The translations under genes and the position numbers were made by a program. Shown piece by piece: positions 45,659 to 55,205 of a stretch of DNA of 64,000 nt; the first letter of the stretch is position 1, and each line of letters begins with the position of its first letter. The notes under the pieces are model-generated. The model made no database searches and had not been told where the DNA came from. It saw only the letters and a list, made by a program, of their open reading frames with translations. Origin of the DNA: CAVOGJ01 sp963695405 (GTDB taxonomy: Bacteria > Planctomycetota > Planctomycetia > Pirellulales > Pirellulaceae); the NCBI GenBank assembly GCA_963695405.1, contig CAVOGJ010000015.1:744001-808000 (forward strand). The letters run 5' to 3'.

Positions 45659-46960
45659 ATGACACGGATTTCATTGGGTGCCTGCATCCTGACGCTGGTG
45701 GTGTCAAGCCAAGGATGGGGAACGACCTTCGAGCCATTGGGGCTGCGGAACTTCTGTCGCCATTCAGCGGTCGGTTTCGGACAGGGTTACCATAGTAAGC
45801 CGGTACCTCCGAATTTGCGTCCGCACTATTCGCGTGTTCAGCAACCTGGTCCTTGGAACGTTGTGCCACCGCCCGTCTATCCTTGTTCGCCCTACGCACC
45901 GACGGCGACATCCGATGCGATGCGACGCTTCGGAACCGTCACACCGGCCAACCGTTACTACGGTGGACCGATGATGATGCCTGAGTCATGGAGTCCGCCC
46001 GGTCAGCCGTACCAGGTCCCGCCTCGGACGCAGGCCCCACCGGCCGGGACTCCGGCCCGAGGGTACACTCGATTTCCTGCCGGCCAAGGTGCACCAGGTA
46101 GCGTTGTCGACCGATCGCCGACGGCCAATCGGGATGCAAGCCAGTATCGGACGGGGCCACCAATGCCTGGCAACACGGCTCCGTTCCAGGCCAGTCCTCC
46201 GCTTGCACGCGATAGCCGCTTTCAGCCGGATGCGTCCACCGCCCAGCCCGCCCAGCCATCCGACTCGTGGTCGCCACCGGACGCATTGCAACTCGACACA
46301 CCATCACCGGTTCCCAACGCGCCGAACTCGGAATGGGAAGAATACGGAGACCACGAGCCGTCCGAGACGGCCGACACAATGGACGGGGCGTCGGCCGACG
46401 ATCCATGGGGCGAAGTACCGCCACCGCCACCAATGGTGGTTGAATCCTTGACGCCTCAGCCGCCCATGAACTCGACTCCGCCGACTCGCTTGGCGGTGCC
46501 GATGCCTCCCGCCATGGACAAATCTGCCGCGGCCGCTCCGGTCTTCGATGCCATGGACGTGAGTCAGAAAGACAGGCCGTTCGCCGGTAGTGATGGTGAC
46601 GGGCCACCACGCGAATGGTCACGCGAACCGGATGGCGGCTGGGCGCTGCAGGAACCATCGCAGCCGGACCCATCGCTGGCCCCTTCCGCGGACGATGAAC
46701 CCTGGGATCAGGGCGTGGAAGACCTGCAGCCGATTCCGCTCGCCGAATTACCGGGCCCCGCAACGTCGCGCGACGAATCGGCGGAGATCGAGCCACAAGG
46801 TTTTTTCCCACCGAAGCAGTCGAGGACGCCAGCTGGGGACGCCGTGACCGATCCTACCCAGGCTGCTTCTCACCCTTCATGGTCGGACTCATCCAGCGGG
46901 GGGCTTTCGGTGCCGCCAACGCGGATCCTTCCTTATGGCCAGCCCAGGGTTTGGTGGTAG
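45659..46960 (+). CDS. Secreted proline-rich low-complexity protein
   Basis: 433 residues: a short signal peptide (RISLGACILTLVVSSQGWG) and a Pro/Ser/Ala-rich, probably disordered chain with acidic patches (WEEYGDHEPSETADTMDG, PWGEVPPPPPMVVESL). No domain recognised. Codon use (third-position GC) fits the core genes, and the frame is intact, so it is likely real. Perhaps an envelope or matrix protein. Confidence 0.55.
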   Translation: MTRISLGACILTLVVSSQGWGTTFEPLGLRNFCRHSAVGFGQGYHSKPVPPNLRPHYSRVQQPGPWNVVPPPVYPCSPYAPTATSDAMRRFGTVTPANRYYGGPMMMPESWSPPGQPYQVPPRTQAPPAGTPARGYTRFPAGQGAPGSVVDRSPTANRDASQYRTGPPMPGNTAPFQASPPLARDSRFQPDASTAQPAQPSDSWSPPDALQLDTPSPVPNAPNSEWEEYGDHEPSETADTMDGASADDPWGEVPPPPPMVVESLTPQPPMNSTPPTRLAVPMPPAMDKSAAAAPVFDAMDVSQKDRPFAGSDGDGPPREWSREPDGGWALQEPSQPDPSLAPSADDEPWDQGVEDLQPIPLAELPGPATSRDESAEIEPQGFFPPKQSRTPAGDAVTDPTQAASHPSWSDSSSGGLSVPPTRILPYGQPRVWW

Positions 46961-47139
46961 CAGGAAGGTGGCCGGTGATCGCTGCCGGACTACCGAGACG
47001 CCCAGGTCAGATCGGCCGAGAGAGCGACCGCCGATCTGCGGCGTCATTAAGGTTTGACACGCCTGGCTCGAAGACACCATAATTGTGACATCGGCCTCGA
47101 AGTCACTTGATACGTCTTGATGCCCAGGAGTCAGAACCA

Positions 47140-47874
47140 ATGGTGCGGAAACAGCCTTTTCTTACCATCTTCCTGCTGCTTGCAGGTCTTCCGACGTGCT
47201 TGACGGCTCAGCAAGTCGTGTACGATACGGGTGGTCCTACCGGATTCTTTGCGCCTTTCTCTCGTTCCACAGCGGCGGGCACGAAATTCGGAGACAGCGG
47301 CTACTTCGGAACGGGTTCCTCCGCCCCCGTCGGCGTGACGTCGATTACCTTGGGATTGGCGACTTTTGGCGGCGACCCATCGACTAACGATCCGGGAACG
47401 ACCGACATCGTCTTTACGTTTAACGATGGCGATCCGAGTGGTCAGGTTTTCGGCCCGGGGACGACGTTGTATTCGACGACCATTGAGAATGTCGTACTTC
47501 CGCCAGCGGATGACAGCAATCCCACGTATTTTGGGTTGACGATTGATCTGCCCAACGTAATGACGTCTGGCGGTTTCAACAACTTTGGCTTCAGTATTGG
47601 TGTCGAGAATTACGATTGCGATTGCCAGTTCGGTTTCCAGAATCGGGGTGACTTCAACGCTCTCGGATTCTATACGAACAACGCCTCGGAATTTACGCCG
47701 GGTTCTGGTTGGACCCTCTTCGCGTTTGGCCCCAGGGATCCACAGGACATCGCCAACTTTGTTTCGATCGTGCGGGTTCCGGAACCTGCGTCCGGAATCA
47801 TCTTGGCCGGCGCACTCATCGCAATGCTTGGTTCCGTCCGGCGTCGTGAGATGCGGCGTAGCCTTATCGCATAA
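47140..47874 (+). CDS. PEP-CTERM secreted protein
   Basis: 244 residues from ATG 47140 (GGAG upstream). Signal peptide FLTIFLLLAGLPTCLTAQ, a beta-rich body (SSAPVGVTSITLGLATFGG; PTYFGLTIDLPNVMTSGGF) and the sorting signal VPEPASGIILAGALIAMLGS followed by VRRREMRR. No enzyme motif. It is convergent with the PEP-CTERM gene at 47905. Confidence 0.87.
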   Translation: MVRKQPFLTIFLLLAGLPTCLTAQQVVYDTGGPTGFFAPFSRSTAAGTKFGDSGYFGTGSSAPVGVTSITLGLATFGGDPSTNDPGTTDIVFTFNDGDPSGQVFGPGTTLYSTTIENVVLPPADDSNPTYFGLTIDLPNVMTSGGFNNFGFSIGVENYDCDCQFGFQNRGDFNALGFYTNNASEFTPGSGWTLFAFGPRDPQDIANFVSIVRVPEPASGIILAGALIAMLGSVRRREMRRSLIA

Positions 47875-47904
47875 CCAGCGCGACGGTCGGCTCTCCGTAT
47901 CGAC

Positions 47905-48582
47905 TCACCGTATTCCTTTCGTTGGCCGCGCTTCCGCGCGTTGCCTGCGGTCCACGGTGGCAATTGCCGCGGCCACGACGATCATGGCGAAAGCGATGGG
48001 AGATGGCTCGGGGAGAATCGTGACAATCGTTTCCCCGGTCACAACCGTTCCACCGTCTGACGCGCCGAAGGTCGCAAATGGCGAGTTGGGGCCGGTAGTG
48101 AAGAATCGAAACGCGTCGTATTCTCTACCGGCCTGCAAAACCGCCAGGGGATTACTCGTGTCGTCTCCGTCCTCGGATAGCCAGTAGAAAGCTACGTATT
48201 CGCTGCTGCCCCACAGCCACGGGTAGGCACTGGTATCAATGCTGAAGGACGAGGGTGGGCTCGCGCCGATCGGACGGATGGAGTCAAAATTGAAACCAGC
48301 GACCCAACTGGCCCGTGAGATGAGGGACGAAACCCAATGATCATTGGCTTCGAAGCCATCGATGAATGCGGTGCCAGAAATCGACGTGTCTTCGATCAAA
48401 TCATTCCCGACGCCAAAGGCCCAGGTTGGCTCGGACGGTGTAACAAAGAAAGTGCCCCGGTAGGCGCTACCAGGGCTCGGAGGTGGCTCTAAGACTTCAT
48501 GGATGGTCGTGGCCGTGACAGCCACGGGCACGCACAGGACGAGTGTTAGGAAAACGGAAGCGCAATTTTGGAATCTCATCAT
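47905..48582 (-). CDS. PEP-CTERM-like secreted protein
   Basis: 225 residues: signal peptide (SVFLTLVLCVPVAVTA), a beta-rich body (TWAFGVGNDLIEDTSISGTA, GGTVVTGETIVTILPEPS) and a slightly unusual sorting signal LPEPSPIAFAMIVVAAAIA with a basic end DRRQRAEAR. The motif is PEP but the hydrophobic stretch is Ala/Ile-rich. Third PEP-CTERM gene within 13 kb. Confidence 0.78.
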   Translation of the reverse strand: MMRFQNCASVFLTLVLCVPVAVTATTIHEVLEPPPSPGSAYRGTFFVTPSEPTWAFGVGNDLIEDTSISGTAFIDGFEANDHWVSSLISRASWVAGFNFDSIRPIGASPPSSFSIDTSAYPWLWGSSEYVAFYWLSEDGDDTSNPLAVLQAGREYDAFRFFTTGPNSPFATFGASDGGTVVTGETIVTILPEPSPIAFAMIVVAAAIATVDRRQRAEARPTKGIR

Positions 48583-49045
48583 TAGCGACCTTTCGCTGGA
48601 GGAATACCAATTCTTATTTGGTACGAATACCGTCAGGCCATGCGGGGATCCTAATATTTACTGACTTGTTTGCAATGGTCGGCTAGACCGCCGGGTGGGC
48701 TTTCAAGTGCGTGCTCCATGGCGGCATTCAATCGTTGAAGTCGACGCCAACGCATCCGGCGGACATGCAGGCTACTTCGGCCGTGAGACATCGGAGTTCG
48801 ATCGACCCCGGCGGCCGCCATCCACCGTTTCTGCTTGCAGGCGCGAGCTGGACGAGAGGAAGCACGGCGTTGGGCCGTGAAATAGCCGTTGCGATTTGGT
48901 CATTGCTTGGGTAATCTGCCGAGCCTTGGCAGCAAGATCACGGACACGGCGTCACGGCCGACGACGGGTGCTGCTGAGACCCGTTTCGACAAACAAAAAG
49001 TTGATCGGCCTGAGTGCCGGTCCCAGCGCATGAGGAAGCCGCATT
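48583..49045. other. Gene-free gap upstream of ndk
   Basis: About 460 bp between the divergent starts of the PEP-CTERM gene and ndk. I see no protein or RNA family. It should hold both promoters. Confidence 0.45.
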
Positions 49046-49504
49046 ATGGAACGTTCTTTGATCTTGCTGAAGCCTGACTGTGTACAGCGCCGGTTGATGG
49101 GACAGGTGATCAGCCGATTCGAGGAAAAGGGGATGAATATCGTGGCGATGAAGATGCTGCAGGTGACGCCGGAACTCGCCCGTCAGCATTATGCCGAACA
49201 CGTATCCAAGCCGTTCTACCCGGGTCTTGAGGCGTTCATCACGGGGGCTCCCGTGGTGGCCATGATTATCCAGGGCCTCGAAGCGATCCGCGTGGTGCGC
49301 GACATGCTCGGAGCGACGAATGGCTTGAAGGCTGCGGCGGGCACAATCCGCGGTGATTTGTCGAGTAGTCGACAGATGAACCTGGTACACGCGTCGGACG
49401 GTCCGGAGGCGGCGGAGCGCGAGATCGCACTCTACTTCTCCGCGGAGGAAATTTGTGATTATGAACCGACGTTGTTGCCTTGGTTCAAAGCGGATGATGA
49501 GTAG
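49046..49504 (+). CDS. ndk: Nucleoside diphosphate kinase
   Basis: A 152-residue enzyme balancing NTP pools. Signature: ERSLILLKPDCVQRRLMGQV (Lys/Asp of the nucleotide site), RPFYPGL-like KPFYPGLEAFITGAPVVAM, AAGTIRGDLSSSRQMN, and the phospho-His in NLVHASDGPEAAEREIALYF. Size is typical. Single gene. Confidence 0.97.
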   Translation: MERSLILLKPDCVQRRLMGQVISRFEEKGMNIVAMKMLQVTPELARQHYAEHVSKPFYPGLEAFITGAPVVAMIIQGLEAIRVVRDMLGATNGLKAAAGTIRGDLSSSRQMNLVHASDGPEAAEREIALYFSAEEICDYEPTLLPWFKADDE

Positions 49505-49606
49505 CAAAGATTTCGATGGGACGGGGAACCGCCGGTTCTGACACACGATGATGAGTGCACAGGTGAAGGTGCAATTGCCTGATCGCACAGCGATTGAGAG
49601 CACTGA

Positions 49607-50533
49607 CTAGAGTCGACACGTCGTCGTTTCGGCCCGCAATTGTTCCATCATGTCCCGCGTCGCCGTTTCCACTGCCGCTTGCCAGTTGGCGTCGCCAAAA
49701 TGCTGCCGGTACTCGTCCCGGGCGTGGGCGAAGATGATGGCCCGTGAACTATTTACAATGGCACCCAGCCCGTGGTCATCAAACGCACCCACGACGTCAG
49801 CGGCCGTGGCACCTTCGGCGCCGAAGCCGGGCACGAGCAACCAGGCGTGTGGCATTTGCTGCCGCAATGACGCCAATTGATCAGGATAGGTAGCTCCAAC
49901 CACGGCGCCCACGGCGCCGTAACCACTCTCACCGCACGTTTCACTGGCGCACGATTCCACGAAGGCAGCCACATATTCGTAGACCGTCTTGCCTCCTGCT
50001 GAAAGATCTTGCAGCAATCCACCCCCTGGATTGGACGTCTTTACCAGGACAAACACACCCGAATCGCGTTCCTGAGCGACTCGAAAGAACGGCTCCAAGC
50101 TGTCTCTGCCAAGATAAGGGCTTACCGTTAACGCATCGCCTTTCCAAGCGCTTTCCGTTGCGCCGAGATAACCCCGCGCATAGGCTTCGGCGGTCGAGCC
50201 AATATCGTTGCGCTTGGCATCGAGAATCACCAGCAGACGACGATGGCGGGCATGATCGACGACTTGGCAAAGCACGCGCATGCCGACCGGCCCAAGTTGC
50301 TCGAAGAAGGCACACTGGAGTTTGACGGCCGGCACGAGATCCGCCACAACGTCAATCACCCCGCAGCAGAATGAGCGAAACGCCTGGGCGATGGCGTCGA
50401 CTTCGTCGCCCCAGGATGTGGGGAGCATTCCAGCGGGCAGACTCTCCTTGCGGGGGTCCAATCCCACGACGATTGGGCATTTTGTGCGGCGAACGGCGGC
50501 AGTCAGTCGGTCGCCGAAAGGGGCGTTCGGCAT
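49607..50533 (-). CDS. pyrF: Orotidine 5'-phosphate decarboxylase, type 2
   Basis: About 308 residues, last step of UMP synthesis. Active-site motif LVILDAKRNDIGSTAEAYAR (the Lys-Asp pair of the long type 2 family), CPIVVGLDPRKESLPAG near the start and WLLVPGFGAEGATAADVVGA near the phosphate site. ATG 50533 (MPNAPFGDRL) is preferred over 50560. Confidence 0.95.
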   Translation of the reverse strand: MPNAPFGDRLTAAVRRTKCPIVVGLDPRKESLPAGMLPTSWGDEVDAIAQAFRSFCCGVIDVVADLVPAVKLQCAFFEQLGPVGMRVLCQVVDHARHRRLLVILDAKRNDIGSTAEAYARGYLGATESAWKGDALTVSPYLGRDSLEPFFRVAQERDSGVFVLVKTSNPGGGLLQDLSAGGKTVYEYVAAFVESCASETCGESGYGAVGAVVGATYPDQLASLRQQMPHAWLLVPGFGAEGATAADVVGAFDDHGLGAIVNSSRAIIFAHARDEYRQHFGDANWQAAVETATRDMMEQLRAETTTCRL

Positions 50534-50873
50534 CGGAATCTTTCCGCAAAACAATGGCACGGTAACCGAAGTCGGCCACGGGTTCGCCGCCGACCCAAGA
50601 CATCATTCTAGAACATTTCAGACGAAAGCGAAGCCGGGAACGCCTCCACTCCTCGTCGTCATGTCGGTTCCGTTAGAATGTGAGTCCGGGTGGCGAGTGG
50701 GCGCGACAGCGGCTCGCTCCGTGGCCAATGGCTGAGATCATGAAGCGAGTGCCTCCCGGGCGAGAACAAACCGCCAAAACGAAGCGTTAGAACAAAGCGC
50801 CAGAACCCCAAAGCGATCACCCAGGCAGGTTCGTCGCGGTGCGCCAAGAGATGGCCCGCTTCACGAGGTCAAG
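50534..50873. other. Gap between divergent pyrF and mntB-dtxR
   Basis: About 340 bp without a recognised gene. No metal ABC ATPase or binding-protein gene is found here, which would normally precede a manganese/zinc permease. I do not see a clear palindromic DtxR box. Confidence 0.45.
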
Positions 50874-52386
50874 TTGTACGAGATATTGATCGAACCGCTG
50901 ATGCAACAGTCCGTCCAGCGAGCCCTGTTGGGTGGCTCGCTGGTGGCGATTGTCTGCGCAGTTGTCGGTTGCTATGTCATCTTGCGACGCATGGCTTTTC
51001 TCGGGGATGCCCTGTCGCACGCGATGCTGGCTGGGGTGACGGCCGGATACCTCTTCATGCGCATCTGGTTTGAAGGGGATACGCATGCGGGCGCGATGCT
51101 GATCGGTTCCGTTCTCGCCGGCTTATTTACGGTGGCGATGATCAGTTTTGTCTCGACGATTTCGCGCATCAAGGAAGATTCAGCGATTGGCATCATGTAC
51201 ACCGGTGTCTTCGCGGTCGGAGCCTTGCTGGCATCTTATTTCAGCGACAAGATTCAAATTGACATTTATCATTTCGTGATTGGTTCCGTTTTAAGCATTA
51301 CCGATTCGGAAATGTGGTTGATGGGCATCGTGACCGCCGTCGTTCTGGCTGTCGTCATTGTGTTCTTTCGTCATCTGTTGATTACATCATTCGACCCGGT
51401 GATGGCAGCTTCGCTTGGGATCTCGGTGTTGGCATTCGATTACTTGCTGACCGCTTGCACTTCATTGGTGGTCGTCAGTGCCGTACCGTTGGTTGGCGTG
51501 GTCATGGTGGTTGGTTTGTTGGTGACGCCGTCGGCGACGGCGTATCTGATGTGTGACAGGCTTAGCCGGATGCAGCTCTTGGCGGCAGTCTTCGGCGTGA
51601 CGAGCGTCGTCGGCGGTATCTATGTCGCGACTTGGGTGGGACGGATCGCGCCGGGGCCGATGATTGTCCTGTTCGCGACCATTCAATTCCTGGTCGTGCT
51701 GACCATCGCGCCTCGCTACGGTATTCTTGCCGACTGGCTGAGGCGACGAGCCATGGTGCCTCAACGATTGGTGGAGGACGTGCTCGGTTGTTTTCGCACC
51801 GATTCCCAGGTCATTTCCCGCGCCACCGTGCGAAGATTTGTGCAAGCTAAACCGGAACAAATCCGCCGCGCCATCGCCTGGCTCGAGGATTGTGACTGGC
51901 TGACAGTCAATGGCGACGAATTGTTGCTGACACCGGAGGGACAACGTCAGGCCCAGCGCTTGTTACGCGCGCATCGGCTCTGGGAGACCTACCTGAAACA
52001 TCTGGGGACTCCCGCTGAAGAACTGCACGATCGGGCGCACGTCCTGGAGCATATGCATGACCAACGGACGGTAGATTACTTGGATGACAAGCTGGGTCAT
52101 CCGCTTCGTGATCCCCATGGCACCGTGATTCCTGAAGACGTGAACCAGATTGTCCCAGGCACGACGGCCAAGGTTGCGCTCCTCCGAGAAGGACATGGTG
52201 GCACGATCGTGAAGATTGAAGGCCAACTCACGGGACCCCACTTGACCATGGGTGGCCATGTGGTCATCGGTCCCCGCCGCGAGAGCGGTGATGTCTGGAC
52301 GATGCGGCTCAGCGGATGGCAGGTGGATCGAACTCGACCACAGCGCGGCCGATGCCGTCGAGATCCGGTTGGACGAAGACGACTGA
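50874..52386 (+). CDS. Mn/Zn/Fe ABC permease fused to DtxR/MntR-type repressor domain
   Basis: Residues 1 to about 290 are a MntB/ZnuB-type permease (VVGCYVILRRMAFLGDALSH, AIGIMYTGVFAVGALLASYF, AVPLVGVVMVVGLLVTPSAT). A winged helix follows (ATVRRFVQAKPEQIRRAIAW, LLLTPEGQRQAQRLLRAHRL), then the MntR-like dimer/metal domain (WETYLKHLGTPAEELHDRAH, VLEHM, GHPLRDPHGTVIP). Near 52322 one inserted base shifts the frame; correcting it ends the protein as IELDHSAADAVEIRLDEDD at TGA 52386. The uncorrected frame runs on to 52739, antisense to nfo, and is not real. Start TTG 50874 with GAGG upstream. The partner ATPase is not in the window. Confidence 0.87.
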
Positions 52387-52438
52387 CAGGTCGTCGCTCG
52401 AGTCCTCGCGGTTACGATCGCTCGAACATCATGCCAGA

Positions 52439-53320
52439 TCATTTCGGCCGCGCGACGCGTTTCGGTTTCCGAATCAACCGTCTCAGACGCCTCAGGTTGA
52501 TGACGTCCAGGTCCTCGCCATGTTCCTCCCCTTTGGGCGTTTCTAAATACATTGGAATTTTGCTGAACCGTCGGTCATTCAAGAGAAAGCGAAAAGGCGC
52601 CAATCCCATTTCACCGCGGCCAATATGGGCGTGTCGGTCGACCCGCGAACCAAACGCCTTCAGGCTATCATTCAAATGGAACGCCCGGATGTTCTTGACG
52701 CCCACCAGTCGATTGAATTCGCGCATTGTGGCTCGGTAGTCGTCATCCGATCCCAGCGGGTAACCAGCAGCAAAGACATGGCACGTATCCAGACAGACAC
52801 CCAGCCGGAGTGGGTCGTCTACGCCTTGCAACAAGTCGGCCAGATGTTCGAACCGCCAGCCGATCGACGAACCTTGTCCCGCCGTCGTTTCCAGCAGACA
52901 ATGCGCGGCGCAATCACGAGTTTGTGCGTGAATCTCGTTCAGTGCCGAAATGATCCGTGCGATCCCTGCGGACTCGGACGACGTAACGTACGCACCCGGA
53001 TGGAGGACGACGTAGGGAATGCCCAGCCTCGCCGCCCGTTGGAGCTCGACAATGAACGCATCAATCGACTTCTTCCATAAGTCGCCTGCGGGACTCGCTA
53101 GATTGATCAGGTACGAAGCATGAGAAACCGGATGCGAGATTTCGCTGGCGACCAGGGCAGCCTGAAACCTTGCGACGTCATCATCCTCAATCGGCTTCGC
53201 ACGCCACTGGTTATTGTTTTTGGTAAACAGCTGAACGCAATCGCAGCCCGCGGCTTGGGCCGCTTCGACCGCCTTGTAGTACCCACCCGCGATCGACATA
53301 TGCGCACCGAGAATCGCCAC
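52439..53320 (-). CDS. nfo: Endonuclease IV (AP endonuclease)
   Basis: A 293-residue Xylose-isomerase-like TIM barrel that cuts at abasic sites in base excision repair. Motifs: LGAHMSIAGGYYKAVEAAQA, VQLFTKNNNQWRAKPI, VVLHPGAYV (His), LLETTAGQGSSIGWRFEHLA, LGVCLDTCHVFAAGYPLGS (Asp/His), FHLNDSLKAFGSRVDRHAHI (the zinc His set) and PMYLETPKG. All trinuclear zinc ligands seem present. Confidence 0.96.
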   Translation of the reverse strand: MAILGAHMSIAGGYYKAVEAAQAAGCDCVQLFTKNNNQWRAKPIEDDDVARFQAALVASEISHPVSHASYLINLASPAGDLWKKSIDAFIVELQRAARLGIPYVVLHPGAYVTSSESAGIARIISALNEIHAQTRDCAAHCLLETTAGQGSSIGWRFEHLADLLQGVDDPLRLGVCLDTCHVFAAGYPLGSDDDYRATMREFNRLVGVKNIRAFHLNDSLKAFGSRVDRHAHIGRGEMGLAPFRFLLNDRRFSKIPMYLETPKGEEHGEDLDVINLRRLRRLIRKPKRVARPK

Positions 53321-53362
53321 ATCCGGGTCCTCCGTGTCGGAAAGGCCCGGATTGTACCGCTT

Positions 53363-53818
53363 CTAGTGGAACGCGTTCACCCCGATGGCCACACCAGCGA
53401 TCACAAACCACATCAGAATGCCAAACACAAACAACCCAAATTGGACCATTGCCAGGATCACACCCGCTTTGGTCAGTCCTTCCCCCTCCGGATCCATCCG
53501 TTCCGCCTTCATGGCCTTCAGGTCGGAATTCCCCATGATCCAAGCGGCGACGGAGGTGACGGGACATACAATCCACCCGATAATTGCCAGGGCCAGGATC
53601 AGGCCGCCACGATGGGGCGCGATGTGATCCGGTAGGGCTTTTGGAACCGGAGCCGTGGGTGGCGCAGCGCGCGGGGCGGCTTTGGCAGGCGGGGATTTAA
53701 TCGCAGGTTTTGTGGCGAAAATGCCTTGGCAGACGCCGCACTGCGCACTTCTACCAGCTTGATCCTCGGGAATACGTAATGGCTGCCCGCAATGCGGACA
53801 TACAAGTTCAACAAACAT
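53363..53818 (-). CDS. Zinc-ribbon plus two-TM protein (DUF4190-like)
   Basis: 151 residues. N-terminal zinc ribbon (LVCPHCGQPLRIPEDQAGRS, AQCGVCQGIF), a Pro/Ala linker, and two TM segments of DUF4190 type (GGLILALAIIGWIVCPVTSV; AGVILAMVQFGLFVFGILMW) around MGNSDLKAMKAERMDPEGEG. Function unknown; this architecture is frequent in planctomycetes. Confidence 0.78.
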   Translation of the reverse strand: MFVELVCPHCGQPLRIPEDQAGRSAQCGVCQGIFATKPAIKSPPAKAAPRAAPPTAPVPKALPDHIAPHRGGLILALAIIGWIVCPVTSVAAWIMGNSDLKAMKAERMDPEGEGLTKAGVILAMVQFGLFVFGILMWFVIAGVAIGVNAFH

Positions 53819-53997
53819 TTTGCCTACCTGGACGCGCCTTCCCCTCGCCCCAAGGTGAAGGCGATGATAACATATGCGACAGCGGATGGAGGTCCAAACC
53901 CGATACCCGTCTGGTGGCGGGTCGCCGGTGAATGTTGGGTCTTTCGTCTCGGGCGGGCTTTTCTTGGGCTAAATCCGACGCATTCAAGGATTTTGAA

Positions 53998-54465
53998 ATG
54001 TCGACCCTGGGCTGGCTGGGCGTTTGCGGAACGTTGTTGTTCTTGGCCTTTTGTGGAGTAGGCGGCTATCTGCTCTACCGTCGACGCCAGCAGGTGCGTT
54101 TAGATAAGGCTCGCAAATCGTTTGCGATTCGTCGCGAGTGGCTGGAGGCCGATTTCCTCCGCAAGGCGGGTAGCTCGGGCCGGCCGCGGGGTTTGATTTG
54201 GACCCATTGTGATTTTGGAAACGATGTCACGTTTGCCCGGGATCGTTCGAATGGGCAAGTAAGGGCCCTGGTCGCCGTAACAATCGGCTTCGAAGCCGTG
54301 AAAGGCGGCGCCATGGAGGATGTCGAGGCCGTCGGCAACTTGCGCTCGGCGACGGCGGTCTTCCATTTCACGGGCAGTCGTTGGGAAACCGACGGGCGCA
54401 CTGTGTTCAACCTCGATCCTAGCGAAACCATTCGCCATTTTCAGCACGAGTTGGAACCGGTCTAG
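53998..54465 (+). CDS. Conserved hypothetical membrane-anchored protein
   Basis: 155 residues: one N-terminal TM (LGVCGTLLFLAFCGVGGYLL), a short basic coil (RRRQQVRLDKARKSFAIRRE) and a compact soluble domain (GLIWTHCDFGNDVTFARDRS; ATAVFHFTGSRWETDGRTVF). No family recognised. ATG 53998 (MSTLGWLG) is chosen because the TM follows directly. Confidence 0.6.
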   Translation: MSTLGWLGVCGTLLFLAFCGVGGYLLYRRRQQVRLDKARKSFAIRREWLEADFLRKAGSSGRPRGLIWTHCDFGNDVTFARDRSNGQVRALVAVTIGFEAVKGGAMEDVEAVGNLRSATAVFHFTGSRWETDGRTVFNLDPSETIRHFQHELEPV

Positions 54466-54757
54466 AACCTTCGATGCGACTGGTCGGTTGCCCTTGGTCG
54501 CTGGCACGTGCCGCTCGAATTTGGCTGGGCGTTGGTTCTGATGAAGCCGGCGCTGAAAATGCCGCCGCGTCCCACGAGGTCCGTCGGAAGTCGCCCCGTG
54601 TTCGTCACCCACCACGACACCAATGGCGTACCATTTTTCGCGCCGCCGTTCATCGGATCGACGGATCCCAATGGAAAATGGCTGCCAGCCGTCCCGACTC
54701 GTTACTACGAGGTAACCCTTGCGGTGAATAGAGTCTCGCAGGTTCTGAGAAAAAACC

Positions 54758-55168
54758 ATGGCTCGACGCTTCCTGACTCGCAAATGCGTGCCCTTCGCCG
54801 ACACGGATATGGCGCGAATCGTCCATTTTACGAATTACCTGCGTTATCTTGAGGAAGCGGAGCATCAATTCTTAGAATCCCAGGGACTGAGCGTAGTGAT
54901 GCGCGACGAACTCGGCCTGTTTGGTTTCCCCAAGCTCTCGGCACACTGTGATTACAAGCGACCGGCTCAATACGCGGAATGGCTCGACATTACGCTCGAC
55001 ATCGAGTCGCCAGATGGGAAGACCGTGACGTATCGCGGCAAGATTGATCGTGACGGGGTACGTATTGCCGAAGGCACCCTTAACGTAGCTTGTTGCCGCT
55101 TTCCCGCAGATGGGCTCCCCTACCCCATCCCGATTCCGGACCATATGCTGCTCGTCTTTACCGGCTGA
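54758..55168 (+). CDS. Acyl-CoA thioesterase, 4HBT hot-dog family
   Basis: 136 residues. Active-site signature VPFADTDMARIVHFTNYLRY (the Asp of 4-hydroxybenzoyl-CoA thioesterase/YbgC-like enzymes) and YLEEAEHQFLESQGLS. It hydrolyses an acyl-CoA of unknown nature. ATG follows AGAAAAAACC. The 290 bp before it show no recognised gene. Confidence 0.88.
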   Translation: MARRFLTRKCVPFADTDMARIVHFTNYLRYLEEAEHQFLESQGLSVVMRDELGLFGFPKLSAHCDYKRPAQYAEWLDITLDIESPDGKTVTYRGKIDRDGVRIAEGTLNVACCRFPADGLPYPIPIPDHMLLVFTG

Positions 55169-55205
55169 CGTTTTTCGGCCAAAACCAGAAAGAACGTAAT
55201 CATCC

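Noticed and set aside
45939..46811. 290-codon minus-strand frame opposite the proline-rich protein
   Set aside because: Arg-rich composition typical of antisense of Pro/Ala-rich coding DNA; the plus frame has a signal peptide.
52387..52739. Long C-terminal extension of the MntB-DtxR protein
   Set aside because: Arg/Ser-rich sequence antisense to nfo, produced by a frameshift near 52322; the corrected frame ends at 52386.
54474..54731. Possible small gene before the thioesterase
   Set aside because: Two overlapping plus frames, neither with recognisable motifs or a ribosome-binding site.
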